The notes under the pieces were generated by a model that worked only from the letters and a program-made list of their open reading frames with translations, was not told the DNA's origin and did no database searches. DNA of 64,000 nucleotides from Gymnothorax reevesii (taxonomy: Eukaryota > Chordata > Actinopteri > Anguilliformes > Muraenidae), in NCBI GenBank assembly GCA_029721435.1, contig CM056582.1, positions 42,304,611-42,368,610 of the forward strand, read 5' to 3'. Positions within the stretch are counted from its first letter, which is position 1, and each line of letters starts with the position of its first letter. Shown here one piece after another: positions 46,153 through 56,308 of the stretch. The position numbers and the translations under genes are program-made.

Positions 46153-47131
46153 TTATGCTGCAAGTCTGTCCCTGAGGCTGTCCCCGGACTGCTGGAGTGG
46201 CTCGTGGGCTTCAACATCATCAGTATCATCGCCATCATCCCCGTCATCCTCGTCATCCTCGTCTTTGACCTCAGGCTCCAAGAGATCCCCATTTTCGAGG
46301 CAGACGTTGTTCAGGAAAAGGCTGGCACAGATGACCTCAGGCACAAACTCCACCTTCGCCTCCAGTGCCTTCAGGAAAATTAAGTGCCACCTGGTCTTGA
46401 GGACCCCAACTGCCCTCTCCACCACGCACCGTGCCCTGGACAGCCTGGTGTTGTACCTGGTCTCCACAGGATTTCGAACAGGCTCCTGGAATGGCTCTGC
46501 CAAGCACGGGAATCCGCCATCGCTCAGCAGACACCATCCAGGAGGTGGGTACAGTTGGTGACCATACAAGGGGCTGCACCTCGGGACCCGGGCATCATGG
46601 ACGCAGCCAGGGAAGCCCACCACCACATCCAGAAAGCGACCCTTGTGGTTGCCGATGGCCTGGAACTGGACCGAGTTGAACAGCTTCCTGTTGTAATAGT
46701 CCACTGCAAACCGCCCAGGTGGAACAATGTGGACATGGCAGCCATCAATGCTCCCACCCACCCAACCAAAGGCTGGGGAACCAGACAGCTGCTGGAACCC
46801 GGCTCCAATCTCCTGCAGCTTTTCGGGAGTGGGGAGGTGGATGAGCCTCCTGGAAACCCCCTGGATGCCCTTACTGACCCAGTGGATCATGTCATGGCAT
46901 GAGGTGCGGGGAATGTCAAAGGCCTCTGGCGCGACCCGGTAGGACGTTCCAAAGGCCAGCCAGTACACAAACACCAGCACCTCTATCGACGTCCCCCATC
47001 CATGGTCGTTCTCTCCCAGGAGATGGATAAGGCTCTCCAGCAATGACCTTCATGGGCGAAAGTCCTTCCGCAGGTCACCTCCCTCATAATACAGGCGCAA
47101 CAGGGGACCCTGGGGATTCACCCTGCAGTAT
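46153..47131 (-). pseudogene. Harbinger DDE nuclease (HARBI1-like), one in-frame stop
   Basis: A 297-codon open stretch (47043-46153) covers the catalytic domain. Counting from its first codon: Asp100 in GGSIDGCHVHI, Asp150 in FPGCVHDARV, Asp175 in LLSDGGFP, and Glu209 in RCVVERAVGVLKTRW, the DDE_Tnp_4 pattern of HARBI1-type nucleases. It ends in an acidic tail (EDDEDDGDDGDDTDD). The same frame continues upstream (GPYCRVNPQGPLLRLYYEGG and DLRKDFRP) but is broken by a TGA at 47050-47052, so the open part begins without ATG. Either a single recent stop or a missing exon. This is the best preserved transposase in the window. Confidence 0.85.
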
Positions 47132-47149
47132 GGCCCTTTCGAACCCAAC

Positions 47150-48990
47150 TATAAAGGACAATATTTTAAATTATTAATTGAACTATGTATCGGATGTTGT
47201 TAAATAATTTTATATACATTGTTAACTATTTAATGCAATTAGTTACAGAGCCATTTTCTTAAACTATATGATAATGTAATTATTTATTAAACTTTAAAGA
47301 AAAGTTATTGAAGTAATTTATTAAATTTCTCTTTGGAATATTTCTATGAAATTATTGCATTTTGACTGTTTTTTTAAAGATTAAATTCACATTTGCCATC
47401 TTATTATTTTGTATCTTATTTTAATATATCTGAGCTCAAATGTTCCCCTTTATGCAGAATACAAATAAAGGAGTTTTTTTTTTCCCTGTTGTGCAAGAGC
47501 TTAATTAATACTTCATCACTCAGTATTTGTATTGCAGATACTGGCCAAAATGGTTCAATTGAAGTAAAACATTCAAAAATTCAATTACAGAATTAATTTA
47601 GCCATTACATTACGGTATTCATGAATTCAGGTGTATATAACTGCGCTAAGGGGTTAATGAGAATTGTGAATGTAGGCTACTTTTTCCCTACAATTTCATT
47701 TGCAGAGCATTTGGCGCGTTCTGCTCATTATACGTAACTGTTTGGGTTTAAGTTTTGTTTCAAGTAGAAATACGATAACATTATGCATTATAATTAACAT
47801 TAAATGGTAATTTTAAGAATACTTTCTTCGTGGTCATTCTTTGGTTGACAACTGTTTTTTTGGTTGAAGCCAGGTTAACATTTCACTCTCATCTGTTCAC
47901 ATCATCCACTGGGAGTAAGTAAGCTGAGTGAAAGTAGAAACTTGTTTTTAAATGGTATCTTGCCTATGATGAATATTCATACGCACACAGATGAGACGCT
48001 GACGGCGGGCTGATTGACTCCGTTTTTAGCAATGCCACATAATAATGTAGATGATTCTCGGGGAGGCAGGAACCTATTAGTTTCCATGCATTAAATTGCT
48101 ATTATTAAAATTAGAAGTAGGCCCTACTGTCCTCCTTGTCAAGGCTCCATTCTATATCGGTAGCCCCATAATTGTTATACCATCTTCCATTGCTATTTTC
48201 CGTTGTTTAACTGATTCTAGATCAGTTGGCTGTTAAATTGATCAGCTGACATTACGCACCATTCAGTAACAAATTGGATTCTGCCGCGAAGTAGGGATTT
48301 TCGGTTGGCATAAGGATATTTTCATTTTTGCTCCGGAGGTGAAAATATTTTGGACACTTGAAAGAACTGGATGCGGTAAAAGTGAAACCCGACTGACCGC
48401 ACGGACTTATAATTTTTTTTATTTTACGGGGCTGTACTAAAGAAAGCGATTGCTTATTGCCTGTGAGGTTGGGTGTTGTGCAATATAGCGGTGTTGCAAA
48501 TATTCCTTGGTCTGCGCTGCATTTCTTCCGTTTTTTTTTTTTTTAGGCAGTACTAAATCCACTTAATTTTCATGATCAAGCCCATGTTTTGTTTTTAACT
48601 TAAGCCAATATACGTTGGGGTGAATGTTACACGTTGTGTCCTTGGCCGCATCTTCAGCAGGTAAGGCATAACGGCGAAATGCCGGTCGGGGGGTTGAAAA
48701 CTGCTATTTTAGGTTGGCTAAAGTCAGGCTGGCTAAACATCCTGTTTCAATCCCCTCAAAACGAATGCACATTTTTCCCCCTTTGGTCTTCCGCGTATTG
48801 TTGGGTTAAGAGGATTTTATTTTATAGATCACAATGGAAAATATTAATTTCTCAAACGGGTTCGTTCGTAAATCATTATTTTATACCACACAGATGATGG
48901 CGGTAATACACAAATTGGTGTGCAATTCACCATATAATTCAAAAGAAGAAGAAGAAGGAAGGGTTCGCTCGTAGGGAGAACCGAGTCGTG
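47150..48990. other. Non-coding, AT-rich interior of the Harbinger
   Basis: No gene seen. CTGCGCTAAGGGGTTAATGA at 47641-47660 looks like another TTAACCCC-type terminus in minus orientation. A run of 14 T lies near 48531. A (GAA)n tract near 48945 precedes the right terminal region. Confidence 0.45.
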
Positions 48991-49047
48991 TGACTAGTGT
49001 GTAGGGAGAGTAGTATGTAGACCGTAGAGCGCGGTTTCGAACACGGC

Positions 49048-49630
49048 CACAGACCTTCCCCAAAATGATGTCCATGCACAAGGTCAGAGGTCAAAGGTCA
49101 AGTTCACAGAGGTCACAACCTTGTTTGCAGGTTTTCGCGCTGTAACTCCAGTTAGAATTCATGGATCACTATGAAATTTTGGAAATAGCTTTTAGGCATA
49201 GAGGAGGTGTTCCCTATTGTTTTTCAAGGTCATCCCTCAAATCCCAAGGTCACACAGGTAAAAAAAGTGTCAATTTTACCCGATTTGACGGTTTTCGCGC
49301 CGTAACTCAAGTCTAATTCAATGAATAGCGATGAAATCTTAGAAAAAGCTTCTTGGTATAGAGGAGGGATTCCCTATTGATTTACAAGGTCATCTGTCGA
49401 ATCTCAAGGTCACACCGGTCAAAAAAGTGTCGATTTAGCCCCGATTTCACAGTTTTCGCACCGTAACTCGAGTTTAACTTGATGGGTGGCTATTAAATCG
49501 TACAACAAGCTTCTTGGTACAGTGGAAGGGTTCCCTATTGATTTTTAAGGTCATTCGTCAATTTCGAGGTCACTCTTGTACAAGAAACCACCAGTCATGG
49601 ACACTAGGCCACGTGACGGATGCTAGGCCA
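49048..49630 (+). repeat. Repeat with 160 bp tandem units and AGGTCA half-sites
   Basis: This continues the repeat at 44096-44217. It has three tandem units (49131-49290, 49291-49451, 49452-about 49595), each starting GTTTTCGCRCYGTAACTC and containing TTCCCTATTG and CAAGGTCAT. In front of them AGGTCAGAGGTCAAAGGTCA (49081-49100) forms three half-sites with 1 bp spacing, the DR1 form bound by RXR/HNF4/PPAR-type receptors. Non-coding. Confidence 0.75.
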
Positions 49631-49639
49631 AGTCACAGC

Positions 49640-50038
49640 TATAAGATCCCTCTGATCTACTTGTTTGCTTCACAAAATGTATTTTTTTAACCACTAATTG
49701 GAGTAATGTTGGCTCACTGTAGCTAATGGTTGCTTCAGAGTACGCAAAAGTTTTTTTCTGTCGCAAGTGATAATTTTTTGAAACTACTGGATCAATACGA
49801 TGGGCAAGGATGTTGACCAGTTTGCACATCAGGCTTAGCTGAGGAGTTTAATTCATGCAACACCTGAAAAACAGGGATTGGAGGAAAGTTCTCTATACTC
49901 TAATTCGCATTTCAGCTCTGCCTGCTTGGGAAAATTCAATAGCTGATCCGGGGGTGCCATCTCATGGTCATGTACTGTAACTAAGTGCTTAAATTTGCAG
50001 GTCTCTAGACGCGAGCGTCTACATCTGCAGAAAGGGGC
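49640..50038 (-). mobile_element. Family C repeat, copy 4, ending at the family E site
   Basis: Minus-strand match to 35.45-35.85 kb, ending with the tip CCCCTTTCTGCAGATGTAGA reading away from 50038. The next bases are TTATGAATATAC, corresponding to TTAATCAATATAC of family E. Its distal part is truncated near 49640. Confidence 0.65.
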
Positions 50039-50943
50039 TTATGAATATACAAAATATTCTCCTTTAAATATTCGCTTTTACACCCAAACAAATAAAAAAG
50101 GCGGGCATTTTCAGTCTTCTTTCATAATCCGATTAACAAAATGTTTAAACGATATACAGAATTACCGAGAGCCGAGAATTTTTCCTATGTGATTATTTAT
50201 TTATTCATTTTCACATGTGAGTGACACATTATAACAGAGATCACTCAAGAGGAGTGAGTTAAAAAGAAGAACAAAAATGTGCAGGTGAGGACTGAAGCCC
50301 GAAAGAGCTTATAGAGCGGCCTCACCCTGACCTTATAAATGCTTATTCAAGAAAAGAATTTATGTAGATCCTATGGGAAAAATAAAGGCTAAGTAATTGA
50401 AAATAAGATGAGAACGATAAAATACAGGATGGCAGAAAAAAGACAACAAAAAAGAAGAGAAAAGAAAAAAATAATCATAATAAACAAAGGTAAACAAGAA
50501 CAAACTAATTAAAAGAAGTAACTGCAAAGATTCAGATTTCCATCCTTGCAGTCTCGAATTGTAGCGTATATGTGAATGAACCTTTTTGTCATTATCTCCT
50601 TTATCAGCATATATACGGGCTTCCAATAGGCTTGGTCTTAATTGTTTTTTTATTGTCAATCAGGAACAGTACGTGGGAACAAGTTCACAAAATCTTGTGA
50701 TAAGAGTTTTGGTCACTGCCTCATCTCACCACTGGTCTCTGGCTTCCTGTAAGCTAGTACTCGCAAATATGCAGTTTCGTGAGCATTTCAGGTTCGACGT
50801 AGCCTACTGAGTAATAATGTTGCAGAAACTTAAACTGGCCTGTCATTCTGCCGAATAGTCTTACTAAACTAGTTAATCGTCTGATTGCTAATCAAGCAAA
50901 GGGGAGGATTGTGCCTCACCAAACTAACCTCTGACCGCTGCAG
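50039..50943 (+). mobile_element. Family E repeat, copy 3, right part with inner insertion
   Basis: Matches family E copy 2 from the TTAA site (here TTAT) onwards. At about 50190-50530 an extra segment of about 340 bp, flanked by TTATT and A-rich DNA, interrupts it. It then continues to the right terminus GCCTCACCAAACTAACCTCT. Inside this terminal part are sequences inverted relative to the left part of the element, giving long subterminal inverted repeats. Non-coding. Confidence 0.6.
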
Positions 50944-50944
50944 G

Positions 50945-51713
50945 ACCGTCGCTAGAACTGGGATTTGGGGGGGGCAAAGATGCGTCGCTTTACGACAAGA
51001 ATTAGTCCTGGCAAATTCTCAAACATTTTCCTTTATTGACGTGTTTTCCAATTATCATTATTGGCATCTGAAAACATGGTTTCTCTCCATATGCAATCTA
51101 ACAGCAATGAAATCATGGGCTAAATTCAGTGCAGTGGTGGAACCAGAACTGAGGATTGGGGTGTACAAAACATCCGTTTAAGACAAGTATTAGTCCTGAC
51201 CTGTTCTCAGTCATTTTTATGGTTAACAAAAGGTTCACTCTGAGAGCACTCCACACTTAACAGGTGCTGCTTGTTGTCCCCGATTAGGTAAGACGACAAT
51301 CATTCATCTAGATGCGGAACCTATTTGCTGGATTTAAATCAATGTGATTCAAAATAGCATACCTGCCCGAATAGCTTGAGCCGCATTCTTTTTATAGCCA
51401 ATATAACTGCCGAGTGCCACTTTTTTAATATCAACCCACGCAACACCGAGAGTGAAAGGCGATATTTCAGTGGAATGCAGACCAGTTTAATCAACGCAAA
51501 GCATTGGCCTTTTCATAAGTAAATTCTTTTTCTGCACTGAATTTAGCCCATTATCACATGTTAGATCGCATATGGAGAGAAACCGTGTTTTCAGTTTCCA
51601 ATTATGGTAATTGGAAATGCATCAATAAAGGGAAATGATTGAGAACTTGCCAGGACTAATTCTTCTCATAAAGGGAAGGGTCTGTGCCCTCCCAAATCCC
51701 AGTTCTAATGACA
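50945..51713. mobile_element. Non-autonomous element with about 185 bp inverted ends
   Basis: The left arm (50945-51134) and right arm (51532-51713) are imperfect reverse complements. Shared blocks: TAGAACTGGGATTTGGG, AATTAGTCCTGGCAA, GTTTCTCTCCATATGC and GGGCTAAATTCAGTGCAG. A partial third copy of the left arm follows at 51138-51225. It abuts the end of family E. Non-coding; superfamily unknown. Confidence 0.75.
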
Positions 51714-51941
51714 GGCATGATAGGGATAATGATATTATAGATCGGCCACTATCCCAACTATTTTGGGACATGTAGCAGCCATTAAATTTTAAATGAGCTC
51801 ATTTTGTGGATAAAATTTCTCAGTTTCAACATTTGCTATGTTATCTCTGATCTATTGTGAATAAAATACTGGCTGCTGTGATTTGAAAGTCATTGCATTT
51901 TGATTTGATTCACAATTTGCATTTCAATCATTGCTTTTCCC

Positions 51942-53535
51942 TTAACCTTTCTGTGCAGATGTAGACCTGAGTGGATATGGAGCTGCTCTATTTTTGCACA
52001 CAGTTACACTATTCAATCACTAGATGGGACACTTGGATCTGTTGTTGAATATTCCCTGACAAGCCGAGCTCGAACACGGTTTAGAATATAGGGGAGTTCA
52101 GTCCGATCCCTATTTTTCAGGTGATGCATGAATTTAACTCCTCAACTAAGCCTGATGCGCAAACTGCTCAATATACTTGCCCATAGCATCTATCCAGAAG
52201 TAAAGAAAAAGATCTCTTGTGACAGAAAAAATCAGAGTCCTTTGTAGCAGCCACTTCAGCAACAGTAAGCCAATGGTATCCCAATAAGTAGTTGAGAAAA
52301 ATTAGTTTTCTGGAGCAAAAATTCAACTTGATATTGATCAGTGGTGCGCCGTCAGGTGTTGCGAGGGTCTAATAATCGCACCCTTTACCGCTCGATTTCC
52401 CTGAAGCTGATCTCGTTTGAGTTCGCCTATTTAACAATCAAACATTTTATTGACTGAAGAACCAAGGCCAATACATGACCTATAATAAAAAATGATAATA
52501 ACAAGATGTGTTTGTGAAACACTGATGCCCCCGTGCATAGCATGCACATGCTAACCATTAAAGGCCTATCACAAGTCAATCAAAGGTTAAAGGTCGAGGT
52601 CACAAGGTCAACATTCATTAACTCATCAGAAAGGCTTTATCCAAAGGGAATACATATGCCTGGTATCAAATGCCTATTACTAGCTAATGAAAAGTTATGG
52701 CCCATGTTAAAGTTTTTGTCACCAAAAGTCATGCTCCAAGGTCGAGGTCACAAGGTCAAAAGTCATGACCCCATCTGAAATGCCTTCTCACAAGCAATGC
52801 ATATGCCAAGTATCAAAATCCTATCATGAGCCGATCAAAAGTTATAGCCATGGCATGCGGACAGACAGGCGAAAAACTATATGCCCCCGAAACTTTGTTT
52901 ACAGGGGCATAAAAATGTGAATGCCTATTGCCTATGTTAATAGAATTGATATGATATTGGGAGGATGGCAATATAACTGCGAAATATCAAAAACTTGCTG
53001 ACTTTGCAACATTTATTTTTCCCATCCTTACAATTGTCACTCCGCTGTGCCTTGTGCCGAACAACTCTCTATAGCCATGACTACATTCAGAATATAGATT
53101 CTTGTAGCGTACTACTTAATGAGCCTCACAAACCAGTTTACACAAATCTGAGCTGTTTCAGGAGCTACATGAGTGCAGAAATTCTCAAGACATTGATATT
53201 TTAAGTCGCCATTTATGTGCAGAAGAAAATGGTAAATTATTTTGTGGTGCAATGTATTGCAGTGCGATCAAAAATAAATTTGACCGTCATTCTAGCAATA
53301 AGTCTGAACAACTGTTGCTAATCAAGAAAAGTAAACTGTGAGAGGTTTAGGTTATTATGCATTGAAAGGCAAGGTTTCTGACGGCCTTCGTTACTGCTGA
53401 CAGACTGCCTTTGATATTGATACTGTGTCATTCTACGATCAATTTTTGTCATTTAAAACATGCGATTCCTTACCGTGGATTTATGTGTAGATTCCGTCAT
53501 TGATGAATTCAGTGTTCCCTTATATCCTCCCATGT
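51942..53535 (+). mobile_element. Family C repeat, copy 5, interrupted by a hAT-like insert
   Basis: TTAACCTTTCTGTGCAGATG opens the copy. It matches 35.45 kb up to TATTGAT at 52338, then resumes at 53414 with a second ATATTGAT and continues through CCTTACCGTGGATTTATGTG to about 53535. The interruption is the 52339-53413 element. Confidence 0.7.
52339..53413. mobile_element. hAT-like non-autonomous element with 8 bp duplication
   Basis: ATATTGAT occurs at 52331-52338 and 53414-53421, and the surrounding family C sequence is continuous once one copy and the insert are removed. The left end is CAGTGGTGCGCC, the right (reverse complement) CAAAGGCAGTC. An 8 bp duplication is characteristic of hAT elements. 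Inside (52510-52910) is a further repeat with TATGCCCCCG-type ends and AGGTCGAGGTCACAAGGTCA twice (52591-52610 and near 52738). No transposase. Confidence 0.6.
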
Positions 53536-53549
53536 ACAGTCATTCATAG

Positions 53550-53832
53550 TGTTATGTATGAGTATATTATGTAAAATACAGTATATTATTTGTAAATGGT
53601 GATTTGTTACATACTATTTGTGCTGCCCTCCTGGTCAGCTATTTGTTTATTTTGTTCATCATTTAGCACACTTTGGTGGTATATCTGTAGAAAAACATTA
53701 TCTGATGCAATACCGCTTGTTTGTGATGAAATAGACTGGTCCACTCTTGACGTTTCTGGCTTCTTCTTGCCTGGAGGGGGCTGGATCACCCAGGACTCCT
53801 GTAGATCTTTCCAAAATGTTCCTAGTCTATAT
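53550..53832 (+). mobile_element. Truncated extra LTR of the Gmr1-like family
   Basis: It starts TGTTATGTATGAGTATATTA and ends in TCCTAGTCTATATT, where the next LTR (TGTTATGGATGAGTATTTTA) begins at once. It therefore lacks the last third of the LTR. Two LTRs head to tail, without internal sequence, suggest unequal recombination. Confidence 0.75.
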
Positions 53833-55236
53833 TGTTATGGATGAGTATTTTATGTTAAACACTGTATATCATTTGTAAATGGAGATTTGTTATATGCTGT
53901 TTTTGCTGCCTTGCTGGTCAGCCATTTATTTTGTTCTTCAGCACCCTCTGGTGGTGTGTCTGTAGCAAAACATGATCTGATGTAATCTCACTTCTTTGTA
54001 ATAGACTAGTGCTGTTCGAGATCGGTGATTTGTATGCTTGTTTTTAGCTTGTTTCTAGTTAGTTTCTGGGTTTAGTTTCGAGTATGTTTCTCGTTAGTTT
54101 TAGTCTTGCTATTATTTATATATTTATTTTATTTATTCGTTTGGAGCCTGTATGCTTTTGGAGGATTGCTCTGTCTCTGGTCTTCAGTGTCTTCCTCTCG
54201 TTTCTGTCTTGTGGTGTCTTGTCTTTTTCATCACACTCTCTTCCCTGTAATTTCGGTTGGATGTTTCCACTTCCTTCTCTCTTGCTGTTACATTGACTAC
54301 CAGCACCTGAGAGTAGTTTAGTGAGGCACTGGTGTTTAGTTAGATTAGAGTTAGGACTCCACCCGTTTCCCCTCTCTCTCCTATCACCGACCTTGCTTTT
54401 CTAGTTCCACCTCTCTCTACAGCTGTCCTGTAATTAGCAGGGATTCCACTTAATTTGTTTGTGTATAAAAGACCCACTTTCCCTCAGCTTCTTGTCGACT
54501 CGTTTCTACCACAGCTCATTGTTGGTCAGTCTCTTTTCTGCGCTCTTTTCTCGTTTCGATTGTTGAAAGCTCGTTTCTTGTGATTCTCCCGTAAGTCTTG
54601 TATTTTATTGTTTGTATAGCGTTGTGAGATTGCGGTTGTTCGACTAGTACTTCTTTCTACCTGATTCCCATTTTGTACCAATCTGTTTAGTATCTCCTGT
54701 GTTCTCCCTGATCTCTTCCAACTCCCTTTTTCCTTCCCCTTCCATTCCCTTAGTTTCAGCCCTCTTTGTTACTGTCTTTGTGCGGACTGATTCTTGGGTT
54801 ACTGGATTATTTTGCTTGTCCCCTGACTTCGATTCTGCCTATTCTGCATTTCTCTGTTTGCCTGGCTATTGATCCATTTCTGTCTTGACCATGAGCTTTG
54901 TGAATCCCAAACAAATGCCCTGCCAATGCTGAACTGCATTTGGAGTCTGTGCCCATTCCTTTAAGTGCTTTCAAGAATCTTCTGGCATCTTCCTGTGTGG
55001 AGGGGGCAGGATTACTCAGAAATCCTGTAGATCTTTCAAGAATGTTGCTAGTCTATATTAATGCTGTGATTTTGGTCAGTGAGAGCAGAGTTTTTGTTTT
55101 GGCAACAGAATTACATAGTGGCATAAGAGTGTTATTATAACATTGAACAGTGGATTATTTGTATAAGTTTGTTTTTTTTAATTCAGTGAAGAATAAATTT
55201 AAGTTATCATGTTGTGATTTTCAAATCATAACCAAT
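53833..55236 (+). mobile_element. 5' LTR of Gmr1-like copy 3, interrupted
   Basis: Segments 53833-54012 and 54969-55236 together (about 448 bp) match the 3' LTR at 28020-28443. The AATAAA signal lies near 55191. Just downstream TGGAGGTCCCACCGAGAT (55237) begins with TGG, as a primer-binding site should, but I cannot assign the tRNA. A second element sits at 54013-54963. Confidence 0.75.
54013..54963 (+). mobile_element. Solo LTR-like insert, 951 bp, AGTGC duplication
   Basis: AGTGC at 54008-54012 and 54964-54968 flanks an insert beginning TGTTCGAGATCGG. It is pyrimidine-rich with a good TATA box (GTGTATAAAAGACC near 54463) and a U5-like end (CTGCATTTGGAGTCTGTGC). It lies inside the Gmr1 LTR, so it is younger. 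It belongs to the same general type as the repeats at 12.1, 26.4, 30.2 and 62.6 kb. Confidence 0.7.
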
Positions 55237-55334
55237 TGGAGGTCCCACCGAGATAAACCATTCATTGGATTAACAATTGGATTCACCAAAGCTTAAAGTT
55301 GATCTATCATTTTTAAATCTTGTAACTTTTTGAA

Positions 55335-56290
55335 AAACCCTCAATCACAACTTTTGATGTAGAACATTTTTTGAAAACTCCAACCCAGGAATCAATTGTG
55401 CTGGCAAAGAAGAAGGACTTGCTGCAAATAGCCTCAACCCTTGGATTATCTGATGTGAAATCATCAATAAAGAAACAAGAAATATTCAACATTTCGGAGC
55501 AACATTTCATCGATGAAGATATCTTTGGGGAAGAAGCAGCAGAGTTGATTAAAGATGTGGAGGTGCCTGCAACAGAGCTGCAAAGACTTGAATTTCAGCT
55601 ACGCCTGAACGAGAGAAGGTTGGCGAGGGACAGAGAATTGGAAGAAAGAAGGTTGGAGAGAGAACTGGAGGAAAGAAGGGTGGAGAAGGAAGAAAGAAGG
55701 TTGGAGAAAGAAAGAACGAGAAGAAAAAAAGGATGCAGTACGAATTGGAAATGAAGAAAATAGAGGCAGGAACTGTGCCAAAATCTTTTGGACTTTCTGA
55801 TCATTTTGATGTGGTTAAGCTAATCAGACTTTTTCCTCCTTTCCTAGAAAATGACGTGGACCAATACTTTACCCATTTTGAAAAAAATTAGGAATTCCCG
55901 CAAGGAAGCCAGTCAAACTCATGTTGAATTCGGCAGGTTGAAGGAACAGTTGTTTGATCAGTGGTGTAATTCCAAGAAAGTTGAGAAAGATTTTGACAGA
56001 ATGAGGCTATTTATGCTGGTTGAGGAATTCAAAAGGTGTATTCAGCCTGTTATCAACACTTTCCTTGAGGAGAAACAAGCCAATACTTTACAAGATGTTT
56101 CCACCCTGGCTGATAGTTATGCATAGACTCAAAGTCTTCTTTTGTCCAAAAATCCACTTTTTCTAAATTTCAAGGCAAGTCTCAGTGCAAGACTTCTTCT
56201 AATAACAATTCTAAGGCCACTTCTGAGAGGAAACCTTCCAGTGAGAAGCAATCCTCGATTCTTTACCTTCTGTGTCTTGCCAATACAGCA
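55335..56290 (+). pseudogene. Gmr1-like gag with SCAN-like capsid region
   Basis: Frame 1 (55335-55742) reads KTPTQESIVLAKKKDLLQIA near its start, then a long charged, Arg/Glu-rich coiled coil (RRLERELEERRVEKEERRLE). After a frameshift come SFGLSDHFDVVKLIRLFPPF and DVDQYFTHFEK, then a stop. A third frame (55917-56126) reads FGRLKEQLFDQWCNSKKVEK, LRLFMLVEEFKRCI-like and EKQANTLQDVSTLADSYA. This last part has the L..L...W......F..+..L.L.EEF...I.P.......E pattern of SCAN domains, which are thought to derive from Gmr1-like capsids. I found no start codon. Nonfunctional. Confidence 0.75.
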
Positions 56291-56308
56291 AAAAGTAAGG
56301 TCACCTTA

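Larger units (their letters stand above)
44218..49047. mobile_element. PIF/Harbinger transposon, 4.8 kb, both ends present
   Basis: GTGTTCGAAACCGCGC at the left is mirrored by GCGCGGTTTCGAACAC at the right; GGCC lies outside both. It carries the two genes expected of Harbinger elements: a DDE nuclease frame on the minus strand (46153-47131) and Myb/SANT-like exons on the plus strand (44878-45147). The genes converge. GGCC may be part of the termini or a duplication; I do not see the usual 3 bp TWA duplication. It is inserted in an older repeat. Confidence 0.85.

Noticed and set aside
46130..46902. Open frames of 143 and 172 residues on the plus strand
   Set aside because: They lie opposite the Harbinger nuclease, which has the catalytic motifs; these are antisense shadows.
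50360..50659. A hydrophobic 99-residue frame resembling a membrane protein
   Set aside because: It arises from A-rich/T-rich low-complexity DNA inserted in family E; no motif and no homologous frame in the other copies.
54084..54321. Hydrophobic frames of about 70 residues
   Set aside because: Translation of T/C-rich LTR DNA gives Phe/Leu/Ser-rich hydrophobic peptides by composition.
55595..55804. A minus-strand Ser/Leu/Phe-rich frame
   Set aside because: Antisense of the Glu/Arg-rich gag coiled coil.
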